DNA of 64,000 bases from Epinephelus fuscoguttatus (GCF_011397635.1 NC_064774.1:1116520-1180519), one strand, 5' to 3'; numbered from the stretch's first letter, positions 1 through 38,729 are shown. Notes: generated by a model from the sequence alone, not told the origin. Translations and numbers: made by a program.

Positions 1-1045
1 GAAATATTCCAACTGGTTTAGCTAAACTTTCGAAGGTATGGAGGTAGATTTGTCTCAGTATTATTCGCGTGAGCACATCGACAACCCTTGTGTAAATGTG
101 TAAACTGTAAATATAAAACAGCTCAGACAAATCAACTCACAAAAATATTTTGCAAATATAAAACAGATCTGCAAATACACAAATAAATCCCACAAATAAA
201 AAAAAACTCAGTGTGTGTTGAATTGAAATCCACTAGTGTAAAATTGAGATTTAAAAAAAAAATCAAAAAAATGTGATTTACAAGTAAGTTACAGCTGGCC
301 TGCATCTGTCTTGAGGTTAAAAACTTAAATGAACATTCAAGAGATAAAATAATTTGTTAACATAAAAAAGCAATTCTCATTCGTCAGGTATCTTATTGAG
401 TTATCTGTTTAGCTAGTTTAGCTAACTTTTGCGCCTTTCTTTAGGCCCCACCCACCAAGATTTAACTGAACCAATGGGATTTCTCCTGCTGTCGTAGCTG
501 CTTTGCAGTCTGCAGGTTGCTAACGTGGCCTTGGTCTGGCCTGTGGCTGTGTGACATTATACTGTATGCCTTGTGGCTGTAAAATAGCCCCCTATGCCTA
601 TGGAACCTGGTGTCTTCTGGTGAGCTACACGTGTGTATGTGAGTATATACACACACCTCGTTGCTATTTATTTATTTATGTAATGTATGTATTTATTTAT
701 TTATTCCTGTGTCCTATTTATTGGTTCGGCACCTGTGGCGTATTTGACGATTGTCAATACATTGGTGTATGATGTGGAGGAGGGGGTGACAAGGGGATAT
801 TTGGGGGTGGGGGGGGCGTGGTCAGTGGAAAAACCTAGCTGTGATACTAACTCTAACTGTTGCTCTCCTCGTATTGGACGGTGATATAATCTAAGACCAC
901 TGTATGTATAACTGCTTGTCGTGAAGATGATCTACAATGTAATGACAATAAAGAATTAACACTATGATGACACTGCAGACAACCAGACTCCAATCTGTCC
1001 TTCATCGGTAGATCGCACCTCACATGAACTCTATATTTAGCAAGC
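1..1045. other. Intergenic, no gene seen
   Basis: AT-rich sequence with short runs such as repeated TTTATTTA around 664-705. No reading frame here has splice signals or a recognisable domain. The few short open frames have ordinary low-complexity composition and are treated as chance. Confidence 0.5.
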
Positions 1046-1470
1046 ATGTACAGTGACTTAATACTTAAAGGAACAGTGTGTAAGACTGAAGCTCTGTTTG
1101 CACCAAACACTTTCGGTATGGTACCTTTGGAACCAACAGTAACCCTTCAGACATGGTACCCAGACCCTAGCGTTTCCACTGCAAACAGTCCTCTTAAATG
1201 TGGGCGGGGTTGTTGTCACTCACTGCTCCGTCCAGCACTCACTGCATTCTGCTCCTGCTCCTCGTTTATCGTCCACAGAACGAGGCTGCACGCCGACATT
1301 TTCAGAACAAAATACAACAGGCTGCAGTGAGAGTCTCTCTCCATGGGATATTTAAAAACAGCAGCTTTGTGCATTTAGTCCTTCTCAGGCAAGCTCAGGG
1401 GTTTAGTGTTGCTGTAGCCCACAGGAACAACACTCTGTGATGCTCAGATTTAGTGGCATCTAGTGGAGAA
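1046..1470 (+). repeat. Dispersed repeat, copy 1 of 3
   Basis: This segment recurs with high similarity at about 32170-32490 on the same strand and about 5778-6075 in reverse. Shared landmarks are GGTACCTTTGGAACCAACAG near 1120, TGTGGGCGGGGTTGTTG near 1198, and the block from CTGCAGTGAGAGTCTC to ACAGGAACAACACTCTG (about 1322-1437). Open frames across it, such as the one at 1198-1440, reappear in the other copies with the same breaks and are not genes. Family not identified; the size and end structure suggest a non-autonomous DNA transposon. Confidence 0.7.
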
Positions 1471-1835
1471 GATTGCAGATTTTAACCAGCTGAAACTTCT
1501 CCCAGTTAGAATTTATTAAGTGTTTATCGTTCAGGTTTTTACAGGGAGCCAAATTATCCGCTAAGGTCTCCTCCTCCCAAAAACAAATGGCCCACGTGAT
1601 TAAACCGGTAAACACACTTAAGAAAGCAGTGTCATGTTACGGATCAGTGTTTCTCCTATGCTGTTATGCATGTCTGAGGCGGTCCGTTGACCCATCACCT
1701 GCTAATGTGTGCTCACCTTTTGTCTCTGATAACTTGAGATGCAGACATTAAAGAGGTTTTTACTTGGAATCTTCCTCTCCAGAACAAACGGACGGAAGGT
1801 GATTTGAACTGGTAAAAAACAACAACACTGTTATT

Positions 1836-2629
1836 TTGCATTTAATTCATTGGCAAGATCAGTTTCCTCAGTCATGTGAGCACTCTGATGCCCCCAAGTG
1901 GCTGCACCTGGACTCACATGTTATGAGAAACGGTTCTCTTTCAGCTCTGTTGTCTTCCACCATGGATTATCCAGTGCATCAGTCTGAAGATAGTTTTGTC
2001 AAATTGTTAAAGCACATCACAAGTGTTCTTCAAGCTCCTAAATTCTCTGCATATTCTCCTATTTGTTTTAGTCATAATTTTACCCCATCACAGTCTGACC
2101 AAGCCTTTAGTTTGTGGAAGGATAAAGGTCTGACAACCATCGCACATCTGTCCATAAATAATCATTGTGCATCTTTCACTGAGCTTTTTTTTTGTTTTGA
2201 TGAAACAACATCTTGGCTCTAAACATCTTGTCTTATAATCTGTGTCCTTGTTTTCTAATGTGACTGTTGTTTCTTCAAACCATTTTAAATCTGCATACAT
2301 TACATCATTCCAAAGAAAAGATTGACAAAATATGTCCTAATGTATCTGCTATCTGTGACAGATGTTACTTCACAAAAGGTACTCTCAGTCATACTTCCTG
2401 GTTTTGTCCTAAGATTGTTCCTTTTGACAGGATCTCTCTGGACATTTGGACTGATCTTGACCTGCTGCTCGCCCTGTTTGGCTGTTCCGAAGCTTCTCTT
2501 GCTCTGCCAGTTACTGCACAGAAGTCCCTGATGGTTCGCATGTTAGCAGCAATGTGGATTATTCTAAGGGAATGGAAGGCTACCAGTGCTCTCTGTTTCT
2601 CCAGATCAGGGGTGGCAAACTCATTTTAG
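1836..2629 (+). mobile_element. L1-like LINE ORF2 C-terminal remnant
   Basis: Two neighbouring plus-strand frames (1836-2222 and 2267-2629) look like the region after the reverse transcriptase in fish L1/Tx1-type elements. The first has a stretch like F-x-L-W-x-D-K-G-L-T-T-I-A-H-L. The second has a CxxC...HxxxxC-like knuckle (ICDRCYF...HTSWFC) followed by an LLALFG...REWK segment. A frame change and stops separate them, so the copy is dead and 5' truncated. The clade is recalled from family knowledge and not checked by search. Confidence 0.6.
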
Positions 2630-2770
2630 CTCAGGGGCCACATGCTGCTCACTGTTTAAATCTCAGCCGTCACATGTGCATCAACTTTAGCTGTGCAAAG
2701 TCATCTAAAGGGCTGGACTGGACCCTTTGGTGGGCCGGTTCTGGCCCCTGGGCCGTAAGTTTCACTTTGG
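2605..2770 (+). mobile_element. Short hAT-type MITE-like repeat
   Basis: The segment runs from GGGGTGGCAAACTCATTTTAG to CTGGCCCCTGGGCCGTAAG. This resembles a very common vertebrate non-autonomous hAT-like repeat whose consensus begins with a 'gtgtcaaactcatttt' type end. It directly abuts the LINE remnant. Both ends are imperfect here and no target duplication was resolved. Confidence 0.45.
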
Positions 2771-3539
2771 GAGACTCAAACTATTCATTTATTTTTATTT
2801 TTTTCTTGTTTTTCTTTATGTATGTGGAACGAGTATGTTTCTTAGTTTGTTTGTACATGTAATGTTGTTTTTTTGGATGAAAATCAAATATTACATAAGG
2901 ATATAATAAGTACGGAATACTACCTAAACTGTGTCAGTAGCTGCGGGGCTCTTTAGTCTGAACACTTGGATGTTATTGAACGCAGCCATCAACTGTTTTT
3001 GTTCGTGTGATGAGCCAAAATGGCCGCTGGAGGCGCGGTGGATATATGTGTGTTCCCCCTGCTGCCGTTTCCCTCCTTTTACAAATCAATATATGGTGCG
3101 TTCAGGCACTCCACAAATACTCCAATTTTATATCTCCACAGTGGCAGATTAAGACTTTTCGCGCTAAATCAAGCGCGAAGGTGAGATTTGCTGTTAGAGA
3201 AGGGATTTTCCACAAGCGTACAAATAATAATAGTCAAAATGTAAGCTTTAGAACACGTTTGTGATACTTTATTCCTCTATGCTTCTCAGAATTCTGATAA
3301 CTTCGCAGGCAGTGAAGTCGCACACGGCTTGACCCACTTTTCGCGCACGCCACTGGAACGTCGGCACCATCAAGCTCTACAAAAAAAGATAGCGACACAC
3401 CGGAAGTGAAAAAGTGGGCCTTTAAAATAAATGACAAACTGAGCAACTCAATATATGCGTTATAGGCCACTAGACATCTCTAACAATTATCAGTTCCCTA
3501 ATATGCGTTGAATTGCAGTTAAAAATACACTTTATTTCC
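2771..3539. other. Intergenic, no gene seen
   Basis: Mixed-composition sequence upstream of the anp32 promoter. No splice-supported coding exon was recognised on either strand. The frame at 3234-3470 (-) shows no domain. Confidence 0.45.
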
Positions 3540-3729
3540 AAAATATGCCTCATGGGCGCGTTCCGCTGAGCTCACGACGCTTTTATTTTGAAGTCGTACC
3601 CGGAAGTCGTACTTTTTACTCTAGCTAGCTTCACGCTGGTTCCGCGTGTTGATACTGAAGAGAGAGGACCGAGGAGAAACAAGTTTTTCGCACCGCAGAG
3701 ATCCAAACTCAGGCAGAAACCAGAGGAAA
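3540..3729 (+). promoter_or_regulatory. GC-rich TATA-less promoter and 5' UTR of anp32b
   Basis: CpG density rises sharply from about 3540 and stays high past exon 1 to about 4660. This fits a housekeeping-type CpG-island promoter. No TATA box was seen close to the start codon. The exact transcription start cannot be set from sequence; it lies between about 3560 and 3720. Confidence 0.55.
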
Positions 3730-13229
<9,500 letters not shown>

Positions 13230-15548
13230 GGACCCACAAAGACCCCACAAACCCCTCTGACCTCTCGCCTGGTGACCCCCTCCCCCTCTCCCTACATGAC
13301 CTCTCCCCACCCCCCACCAAGCTCGCCTTCCTCCTCTGACTCCTCCCCTTCACTCAGTGACTCCTGGGCTGCATTCCATTTATCAAACCGGTCACCTCCC
13401 ACTGCGCCCTCGCCTCCTCCTGCAGACCAAAACACACGTTTGCAACTTCCGTTAATACATCAAAACACCTATTGCCCCTATTTCTTTTTTCTTTCTCTCC
13501 GTTATGCAAAAGTCTGTCACTATTTGGTTATTTCAGTCTTTTCAAATTCACATTATCAGATCCCAAAATAACCCTCTGCATCCCTGATGAGCAAACATCT
13601 AATTATGCAAATATATTTCTCCTAAATGTTAATACTCTCTGGCATCTTCGTGTTTCGGCACAGTAACGTGAGAGATCTTCAGATTCACAAAACAAATCAG
13701 AACTTTTCTCACTTCATCATTTTGTCTCTGAATCGTCAGAAAATCATAAAAAATAGTCGTTATTATGTCTCGTCTGAAAGTCACGTCTCCAGATGTCTTG
13801 TTTTTCAACCCTAAATAATAATAATATCAGTAAACTGTCAGATCTGTCAGAGAACAGCAGAAATCTTCAGATTTTTAAGGCTGGAACCAGAAAAGTTTGG
13901 GCATTTTTATTCATTTATTGCGTTAACGTTCTGTAAATTCTCTGTCACTGATAAGTGAACCTACAATGGATAGAACTTGAAAAGCTGAGGCACCTCACTG
14001 CTCAGTAATTAAAAAGGAACAGCAGCATAAAGTGCCTCTGTGACATTAATAGGACTTAAATTTTCAGAGAAATTCATACCAACTGATTTGAATCAGAATC
14101 TTATTTCACAAAAAACACTTAAACTCAGTCGGTTATTGGTTTTTGCTGTTACATCTGACAGAATATGTAGGAAGAACGCGTTTTGGTGACCGCTGAATTC
14201 TGTTCTAAAATTAAATTTGAAAAGCCTTTTTTTCCCAAAACAAAACACCGAAATTTGCAAACCAGAACCTCAGACAAGGAATTACAAACTGTCATTTTTC
14301 AGCATCTGTAAATGATGTTAACATGTAAAACACGACAGTCGTATTATTACTTTAACCCCATTTTTGTGTCTCTGCACATAAATTCGTCAAGTGGCACATG
14401 ATTGAAATTTTAGGACAAATGAAAGTACAAATTCCTACTCCGCTAACAACATGTAAACGCATCCGGAGGTTTAATAATGTATAGATTAAAAAAAATAACT
14501 TTTGCAAATACAGAAAATAATTTTAAACACAAAACTGTTTTGCAAATGCTCAAATTCCACAAATAAAAAAAAATCTGTGAAGAAATTAATTTACAAATAA
14601 ATGAAAAATATCTTTCTAACATTTTCAACATTTGAAGAAATATTTGTGAATCCAGTTTTTTATTTGTGGGTTTCAATTCTATGCTGGCAGATTTATATTT
14701 CACACAGCTTTTTTTTGTGTGTGTGTGAAATTTGTGTTTTTGCTGATGTTTTATTTTGCAAAATATTTTTGTGAGTTTACAAATCACTTTTGTATTTGCA
14801 GAAGTTGTTTTATATTTACAGACAACACACCAATGATATTGGCACAAATCAATCTCCATACAAAAACATGAGCTTTCTTGCTTTGTTGTTGTTGTTGTTG
14901 TGAGATCAGAAACTATTTTGATCACGAGAGACGTTGACCATGTAAACTGTCAAGTAAATCTCAGTGTCAGCAAGTTTTTGACATGGCCGGGTAATTATTT
15001 TGTTTTATTTTGTTAACACGTAAACAATAAGGAGAAAATTTGGGGCTGTGGAAGGAGACAGAACGAGGGCTCGTGGGAGGTCCTTTACCATCTTCCTCTG
15101 ACACCCACCCTGGGACTGAGCCAGCTGTTATGATGTCATCACCGCCCTCCCAACAGGCTCTGTGATGTCATCAGTGGACAGTCAAACATAGAGATCACAT
15201 CCCGACCCCTTCCTCCCTTTATCCCCCCCCTCCCCCCTCCCCCGAGGCCGAGCGCGCTCAGGGCAAACTGTGTTCTCTCTTTTTTGCCAACAGAGCTTTT
15301 TAAAAGAAATATTTTTTCAGAGAAATTGTTTTTGTTTAATTTTGTATGGTTGTCTGGGGACACTCTCTTTCTCTCCGTCTCTCTCTCCGTCTCTCCGTTC
15401 TTTTCTCTTCCTGCTCAGTAGAGAGATCCAGTTGATCCTTCACACTTACACTGACTAGTTGATGTTGTTTTCTTTTATTTTCTTTTTTTTACTTTCTGTA
15501 AGTTAAAGGAAAAACCAACAAAAAAAGACACACAAAAAGGACTTTGTA
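13230..15548 (+). other. anp32b 3' untranslated region
   Basis: From the stop codon to the first strong polyadenylation signal there is about 2.3 kb without a recognisable exon on either strand. It holds C-rich tracts (13270-13330 and 15195-15245) and AT-rich stretches. The minus-strand 160-aa frame at 14443-14925 is a Lys/Phe/Cys-rich low-complexity translation of AT-rich DNA and was not accepted. Confidence 0.5.
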
Positions 15549-15554
15549 AATAAA
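15549..15554 (+). terminator. AATAAA polyadenylation signal, probable anp32b end
   Basis: The AATAAA hexamer is followed within 30-40 bases by a GT/CT-rich stretch (GGCGTCTCCTCTCTGGCC...TTTTGTCTT), as expected of a cleavage site near 15570-15600. This is the first good signal after the dense 3' UTR. Confidence 0.55.
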
Positions 15555-15599
15555 ATCTTAACATTTTGCTCCTGGCGTCTCCTCTCTGGCCTTTTGTCT

Positions 15600-17160
15600 T
15601 CATGGTCGATAGAATTCTTTCTCACCACATTCAAATTGAGCAAAACGCTGAACTAATGTCGTTACTTTTGCAGGTATTTGGTGAGAAATCACGGTGTGAA
15701 ATTCACCTGAGTAGAGCCTGAAAACTGATGCAGGATTTATACTTACTAGTCCATACCCACTGAGTGCACAGTTGCCCACGTACAGTTTCACATGGTGTGT
15801 GTTTGGGATACAGGTCATAGGAAATTGCAGATTAAATAGTCAACTGAACCCATTAAAGTAGCTTTGTCACCTTCTACCTATGCCAGTCCTCAATGCCTAT
15901 GTGCAGTTTCACATAGATTGACCACGTCAGTGAGGAGAAAAACGTGGGACAGACAGAATGACTGACTGACAGAATGACACACTGACAGTTTCCGTGATTA
16001 TGTACAGCATACCATACCATGACTTAGTCAAACCAAAAATTAGAAGAAAAAAAAAACATTGGTCCACAGCGATTGGTGGCATTTTGAAGCATTTTTCTGT
16101 TGTTATAGCGCCACCCAGTTGCCAATTAGAGTTAAATTTCTCCAGTCACCTTGAGGCGTCCTGTTCTACATATCTACCAAGTTTAGTAAAAATCCATATG
16201 GCGGTTAGGCCTAGATAAGAAATCAGCTCTCTAGCGCCCCCATTTTGTTTGATGGGGTCAATAATGGAGGGGTCCCCTCAGATTATGTGTGGTCATATGC
16301 CTACAAAGTTGCGTGGTGATGGGTGAAACCCTTGAGATGTTCTACACCTTTATGTGATGAGCCACGCCCTCCGCAATATTCATTGCCTTATAGAAGCTCA
16401 GTTTTAGGAAGTTTTCCAACTTTTGCCAAGAGGGAACTTTAGATATTGGTCCCTAGATTATGTTCACCCAGTTTCATGCAGATCGCTCAAACTTCCTAGG
16501 AAGAGATCCATTTGAAGTGTTTTTCAAAAATTTCAAAATGGCGGAAAATCTATATAGGCGGAAGTTATGGGTTCTTGAGGCAAATGTGTTCCTCATGAGG
16601 AGAGGCATCTCTGTGCAAAGTTTCATGTCTCTACGACATAGCCGGAATTATGTTTTTATGCAATGTATCCGGTCCTTAAAAAGTCATGTAAAAGTTTTGA
16701 AATTTTGTCCATGAAAATTGGGAGTGGGAATCCTGATGGTTTGCCCACCAGATGGCGCTGACGAGTTGTTTTTTTTTTGTTTGTTTTTTTTGTAAGTGAT
16801 TGTATGTTGTTTGGTCCCTGTTTTTTAAGGATTCGTTCTCAAGTTGTCTCTAAAAACATGAATATTGGATTATTATCCAGATGTCTTACAGCTCATCATC
16901 TGGGGTCCATGAACGCATCGCTTTATAAATTCAGTTCGTCCAATAGTTGTTTTAAGTCTGGACCAAAAGAGTTCAAGAGAAACATCTTGATTTGCTAAAA
17001 GTGTTTTAAATCATAAAAAAGTTGTAACCAGGTCACACTGGCCAAGATACAAACTTCTCAAGATGACGAAATCCAGATAACCAGTGCTCTAAATGTGTCT
17101 ATCACAGTGTAGGATACTGGCTTTGTAAAGAACAGGTCGGACGTCCAGCGTGGGGTCACT
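15600..17160. repeat. Repeat-like intergenic stretch between anp32b and coro2a
   Basis: No exon was recognised. About 16060-16770 has the feel of a widespread fish interspersed repeat: 'agcgccaccc', 'gtttcatgcagatcg', 'aaaatggcgg' and 'ccagatggcgct' motifs, spaced stop codons and no splice signals. No second copy in this window was found to prove it. Confidence 0.35.
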
Positions 17161-17168
17161 TACGTGTT

Positions 17169-17174
17169 TTTATT
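17169..17174 (-). terminator. Candidate AATAAA signal for coro2a
   Basis: TTTATT on the plus strand reads AATAAA on the minus strand, about 530 bases beyond the coro2a stop codon. It is the first plausible hexamer in the right orientation. With it, the coro2a and anp32b transcripts end tail-to-tail about 1.6 kb apart. Confidence 0.4.
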
Positions 17175-17703
17175 AGGAGACAGAAACAGCAGGTTGATGC
17201 TATCAGACTGTGTTTGACCGTGTTGTTGTGACTAGATAAAGTAATAAATGTACATTACAGTTGCATCTGCAGTAGCACAACCGGGGTGTCTGATACAAAT
17301 AAATTCACAAGCCTGGTTTCAAGTCTTAGTCTGCCAACAAGTACACATCAACTACTGCTCGTCACAGTCTGTGCCACTAAAGAGAACGAAACAAAGATCC
17401 ATTTTGGATTATCCTGATCAAAGGTATCCCAATCCCACTAAAGAGTTTTGAACAACATATACTGAAGGTTCAATCCAGATCAGAACCGAGACTGGATTAC
17501 ATCTAGTCTGATTTCAGAATCCTTTTCTTTTCCTCTGAACACATTTTTGAGATTTGATCCAATCCGATGGTCGATATCTGATCAGAGTACTTCTGGACAC
17601 CTGGGTCCACAGCGATGTGAAGATGTCAGCGGCGTTTCCTTTACTGGTCGGAGACGTTGAGGAGTTTGTGTTATAACAGCAGCGTGAGAGTTGACGGGTT
17701 GAA

Positions 17704-34038
<16,335 letters not shown>

Positions 34039-34879
34039 GTAGGAATCAGTGAGTTCTCTTCCTGCAAACGTTACTGTTACTACACAACCACTATGACTCC
34101 ACCTTTTACTGCCAAGGTACTACAGACAGCACTGGTTAATCTGCCGGCGAACAGTAGAGGTACAACTGCTGCGTCGCCTGTTCTGCTGACTTCTGACTGC
34201 AGAGTGTGTGTCTGTGTGTGTTTTCACTCCTGATCCATGACGTCTCGCCTCCCCTCTACATTAGCGGAGCTGTTTATGCACGGCTGCCCGCGCACAAACA
34301 CCCCTCTACATCCGATACTACTGCACACGCACACACACTGTTACACACAGAACCAATGCCCTGCCCAACTGAGACGACGCTATTTCAATCAGGTGAGACT
34401 CGTCCTGAGAAAAAGAACATTTTTGTTTGCACATGCACAAAAGTATGACCTCATCGTGATGTCATATATTCCAGGGTGGTGGTAAAGACACAGTAGATTA
34501 GGGAACCCCACCAATGGAGTCTAGATGCTGGTGGTGGTGAGATGAGATGAAGCGGGAGCTGAGGATCTGGATGTGAAGAGGAGTGGACTTTTGATGAGCT
34601 CGTTCTGGGCTCTTGATAAGATGAATGGAGAACCCGGTCTCACTCTGAAGTATTGAATCTGGCACTTGGGCAGTGACTTGCATCGTCAGAAACCAACAAA
34701 AAAAGGTGTTCTTTAACGCTGACATGATGCACAGCCGGTTGCCATTGTAGTTTAGTGGCACCTGGTGGTATCAGGGGAAATGCGATCGTTAAGGTGGCAA
34801 AAAACATCAATTTGCGGTGTTGTAGTGCTTTTATTTTGAAAGAGACTGTATGTAAATGTTCAATTTCCTTTGAAAACAG

Positions 34880-35050
34880 AAGTGTATTTTGAAAGAAGAC
34901 AATACATGTAACAGGCAGAACTTGACACGGTGTCCCAGCACATCAATAACCAACGCACCCAGGGTACCTTGGACGTCATATGTAGACGTGGAAAAGTCCA
35001 TGACCAAACGTTGGTAAGTGACGAGGTCAGAGTGAGGATGTGTTGGACTG
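34880..35050 (-). repeat. Dispersed repeat copy, inverted, see 30055-30320
   Basis: It contains the reverse complement of the 3' part of the 30055-30320 repeat ('ggaaaagtccatgaccaaac', 'gacgaggtcagagtgagg'). It continues with 'cacggtgtcccagcacatc', which is absent from that copy. Confidence 0.6.
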
Positions 35051-35123
35051 GAAGTGAATGGGGTGGAGGAAGTGGGTGCAATGATTACGCCTAAAATGAC
35101 AGCTGAAAAGGGCAGAGAGAGGA

Positions 35124-38100
35124 GAACACACCCATCTGTGATGCCTTGCAAAAAAAAACTTGAGTGTCATGTCTCTGATTTGAGTTCCACCAAGGGGATG
35201 TTTCCTCTCTGGCGATGTGTTTCCTGTTATATGCAGATCTAAAGAATGCCATAACTGGCTGATCAACACATTATCAGACAGTTCTCATCCTGTCAACATC
35301 AGACCTACTGAACACAGGTAAGACTGGCACTTTGATATCCTCTAACTCCAGCTGCTGGATAAATGTAATGGAGTAAAAGGAACAATATTTGTTTCCATAA
35401 TGTAGTGCAGTTAGAGTATAAAGTTGCAAACTATTGAAATACTCAAAGTAAGTGAAAGGAGCTCAAATTAAAGTACATAAGGTATTTTTACTTTTCACCA
35501 CTGTTACTGACACTGAGAAGTTTCTAGACTTTGACAATATGCTTTATCAGGTAGTGAAATTATGTTTTGATTACAAAAAGTCATCAAATTAGCACAGCAT
35601 AATAAGAGAAAAAATGTAAAGGGCAGTGCAACACCTGCCATAGAAACACACATTCTAAGGAGGATGTGGTTTCTCTATCAATCTCTGATGACAGAATGCT
35701 GTATGCGTGGGTTAACCACAAGGGTAAACTAAACCTGCAGACCTGCCCCATCACATTGTCAATGATAGGACCAGTGATTTTCCAACACTGTAGTCTTGCT
35801 ACTTTTACTTAAGAAATATTTAAGTACACCTTCCAAAAAACACTTGACCTGAGGCTGTCATCACACAAAGACCTTCATACTCTGTGACTTGTGCTAAGGA
35901 GGAGGCTCGAGAATAAATGTGTGTGGAAAGAGATAGACAGACCTTACACTACAAAATGACCTCCAGCAGGCTACTGGTGCATGTTTCTGACCACACTGTC
36001 AGAAACAGACTCCATGAGGGTGGCATAGGGCCCCACTATGACTCCAGTGGGACCTGTGCTCTCAGCCCAGTGGCAGGTCCGCCCTGGTCACCATGTTCTC
36101 TCCACAGATGAGAGCCGGTTCACACTGAGCACATGTGACAGGCGTGAGAGAGTCTGGAGATGCCATGGTGAACGTTGTGCTGCCTGTGACATCACCCAGC
36201 ATAACTGGTTTGGTGGTGGGTCAGTGATGGTCTGGGGAGGCAGATCCTTGGAGGGTCACATAGACCTTCATGTCATAGCCAACGGTACCCTACCCAGTAC
36301 CCCGACTGTTGATTGGTACCAGGATGAAATCCTCAGAGCGACTGTCAGACCTTATGCTGGTGCAGAGGGCCCTGGGTTCCTCCTGGTGCAGAGGGCCCCG
36401 GGTTCTATCATAATTAAAACAACTGGAGACTGAGAACAAACTGACATATGAGTCCGACAATATTTTAATGATTGTAATGTATGACAGTAAGTACCTAATT
36501 TATTGACGTATAGTCCTTATTTACAAACATTTCTGTTTTTGAACACATATAGCCTGTTATATAGAGATGCATTAATACATTTTTGTTCAGTCACAAAAAG
36601 GCTAAACATGTGATATATATCTCGTTATCTAACTTATATGACATATGCTTCATGCATGTGTCAAACATCACTAACTGCAGAACTGCAGTCTACAAGGGTG
36701 TGAAGATTTGACAACAACCTGTTATCACCACATCACCCTGCTGTTTGAGTTTGTGGTCTGGTTTCCCTTAATGGGCGCCCACACTGAAGCTACGCCAATA
36801 CCACATGCACACACATGACTGACTCACTCTTTCTTTGACAACAATGAAAAAAAAAATGCCTTCAGCTGTGTGGGTCACAAACAAACAAGTAGATGTTACA
36901 TATACCTGCCCTGACTCCAAAAGTGGTCTCAGTCTGAAGCCCTGCTGCTGTATTTACAGAAGTCTAAATTTCTTACATGACTTTGATTGTTGCTGCCATT
37001 AACCACCACTGTCACTTCACCTCCTACTATTTCTATTCTTATTTTAGTTTTATTAACCTCTCATTATTTTATATATTTTTTTTAATGTTTTGTATGTAAC
37101 TGATTTCTGTGAGCACATTATTTTCCTCTCTGGAGATCAGTAAAGGATTATCTTATTTTATCTTCCAATACAGATTAAGCTTTTACATTAAAAACACATG
37201 ATGATCTTATAACATACAAGACATTATTAGGACTAACACACCCATTTGTGATGCCTTGCAAAAAAAACCATGAGTGTCATGCGTGTGATCTGAATTCCAC
37301 CAAGGGGATGTTTCCTCTCTGGTGAAGCATTTCCTGTTATATGCAGATCTAAAGAATGCCATAACTGGCTGATCAACACACTATCAGACAGTTCTCATCT
37401 CATCAACATCAGACCTACTGAACACAGATAAGACTGGCACTTTGATATCCTCTAACTCCACCTGCTGGATAAATGTAATGGAGTAAAAGGGACAATATTT
37501 GTTTCCATAATGTAGTGCAGTTAAAGTATATAGTTGCAAAAAATTGAAATATTCAAAGTAAGTAAAAGGAGAATTGAAAGTTGAAATAAAGCAGGTATTT
37601 GGTCTTTAAATTAGTAGTTTCTAGTCTTTGACTAATCTGGTTTATCAGGGGGAATCGCCACAGCAGTAAGTACAGTTTACAGTTTTTAAAGGTACTGATG
37701 AAACATGTTGAGTTATGACAAATTATGTGCAAACATTCTTCTTTCTTTTATTTTTGATTGCAAAATGTGATTAAATGAGCACAAAATAAAAAGAGAAAGA
37801 GAAACACTAATAGAAAAGCTAGCAGGGTTGTGGTTTTTCTAACCATTTCCTTTTGTGTTAACCACAAAATGAAATGGGTTTATTTTTCCTTCAGTGAACT
37901 TGAAATGATCAGATTGGTCACATCGAATTGTCAAAGATAACACCACCAGTGGTTTTCCAACACTGTAGTCTTGCTACTTTTACTTAAGAAATATTTAAGT
38001 ACACCTTCCAAAAAACACTTGACCTGAGGCTGTCATCACACAAAGACCTTCATACTCTGTGACTTGTGCTAAGGAGGAGGCTGTCAGAAACAGACTCCAT

Positions 38101-38260
38101 GAGGGTGGCATAGGGCCCCACGTCCTCCAGTGGGACCTGTGCTCACAGCCCAGCACTTTGCAGCTTGCTTGGCATTCACCAGAGACCACCAGAATTGGCA
38201 GGTCTCCCACTGGTGCCCTGTTCTCTTCACAGATGAGAGCAGGTTCACACTGAGAATAAA
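35124..38260 (+). repeat. Tandem duplication containing Tc1-like sequence
   Basis: Two units are offset by about 2.1 kb. Block A at about 35124-35470 matches about 37237-37590 at roughly 90 percent by eye ('ttcctgttatatgcagatct', 'gaatgccataactggctgat', 'ggataaatgtaatggagtaa'). Block B at about 35766-35905 matches about 37940-38082 almost perfectly ('acttgacctgaggctgtcat', 'gtgacttgtgctaaggagga'). In unit 2 about 105 bases between block B and 'tcagaaacagactccatgag' are deleted. The inter-block parts differ. Confidence 0.85.
35960..36430 (+). mobile_element. Tc1/mariner-type transposase fragment, unit 1
   Basis: The frames read LLVHVSDHTVRNRLHEGGI (end of the helix-turn-helix), then LSTDESRFTLSTCDRRERVWR, FGGGSVMVWGGRSLEGHIDLHVI, and YQDEILRATVRPYAGAEGPGFLLV. 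These are conserved Tc1 DDE-domain features; the first catalytic Asp is within TDESRF. A frame change near 36050-36110 and loss of the remaining catalytic part mean it is inactive. Confidence 0.85.
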
Positions 38261-38262
38261 AA

Positions 38263-38294
<32 letters not shown>

Positions 38295-38545
38295 ATTAAT
38301 AAAAAATAATAATAAATTCGAATATTATTCAAACTCTACTAAATTAAGTCGAAAATATTCAAACTCAATTTCATGGTGCTTTTGACAGCCCTAGTGGACA
38401 GTTCCTGGATGATGAAGGCATTGATGCCATTGAATGGCCATCTCGTTGCCCTGACCTAAATCCATCTGAGCATTTGGATACTCTTACTTTGATATTCAGA
38501 TGTGACTTTGAACCCAGCCCCCAGTGAGTTGATGATGATTTTGCA
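38080..38545 (+). mobile_element. Tc1/mariner-type transposase fragment, unit 2
   Basis: It begins with the same NRLHEGGIGPH stretch as unit 1 (about 38092) and TDESR (about 38230). It is then interrupted by an AT-rich TAA array (about 38255-38330). After 38395 it resumes with FLDDEGIDAIEWPSRCPDLNPSEH (to about 38475), the region of the second catalytic Asp in Tc1 transposases. Heavily deleted. Confidence 0.8.
38266..38318. repeat. (TAA)n microsatellite
   Basis: TAA/ATA repeats with a few interruptions, inserted within the Tc1 remnant. Confidence 0.85.
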
Positions 38546-38729
38546 TTGACTGTTGTGTCATTTTGAGAGAGATGGGCTCATAGTGATGACTAAGAGAGAT
38601 TACTTCTGTATGAGTCTATACACTGTTTTCAGGGAGATCCTGCACAGTGTATGTTTCAGGTTCACACTTAGAGGTTGTTGATTCTTTCCTACAGGTGCTA
38701 TATCTGCATATCTGTATATCTGCATCTCG

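Noticed and set aside
14443..14925. 160-aa minus-strand frame, the longest in the window
   Set aside because: Lys/Phe/Cys/Thr-rich translation of AT-rich 3' UTR sequence, with no splice or domain support. Length is explained by the rarity of stops in this composition.
35917..36433. Possible active Tc1 transposase gene
   Set aside because: Frame change, missing C-terminal catalytic part and no intact terminal inverted repeats found.
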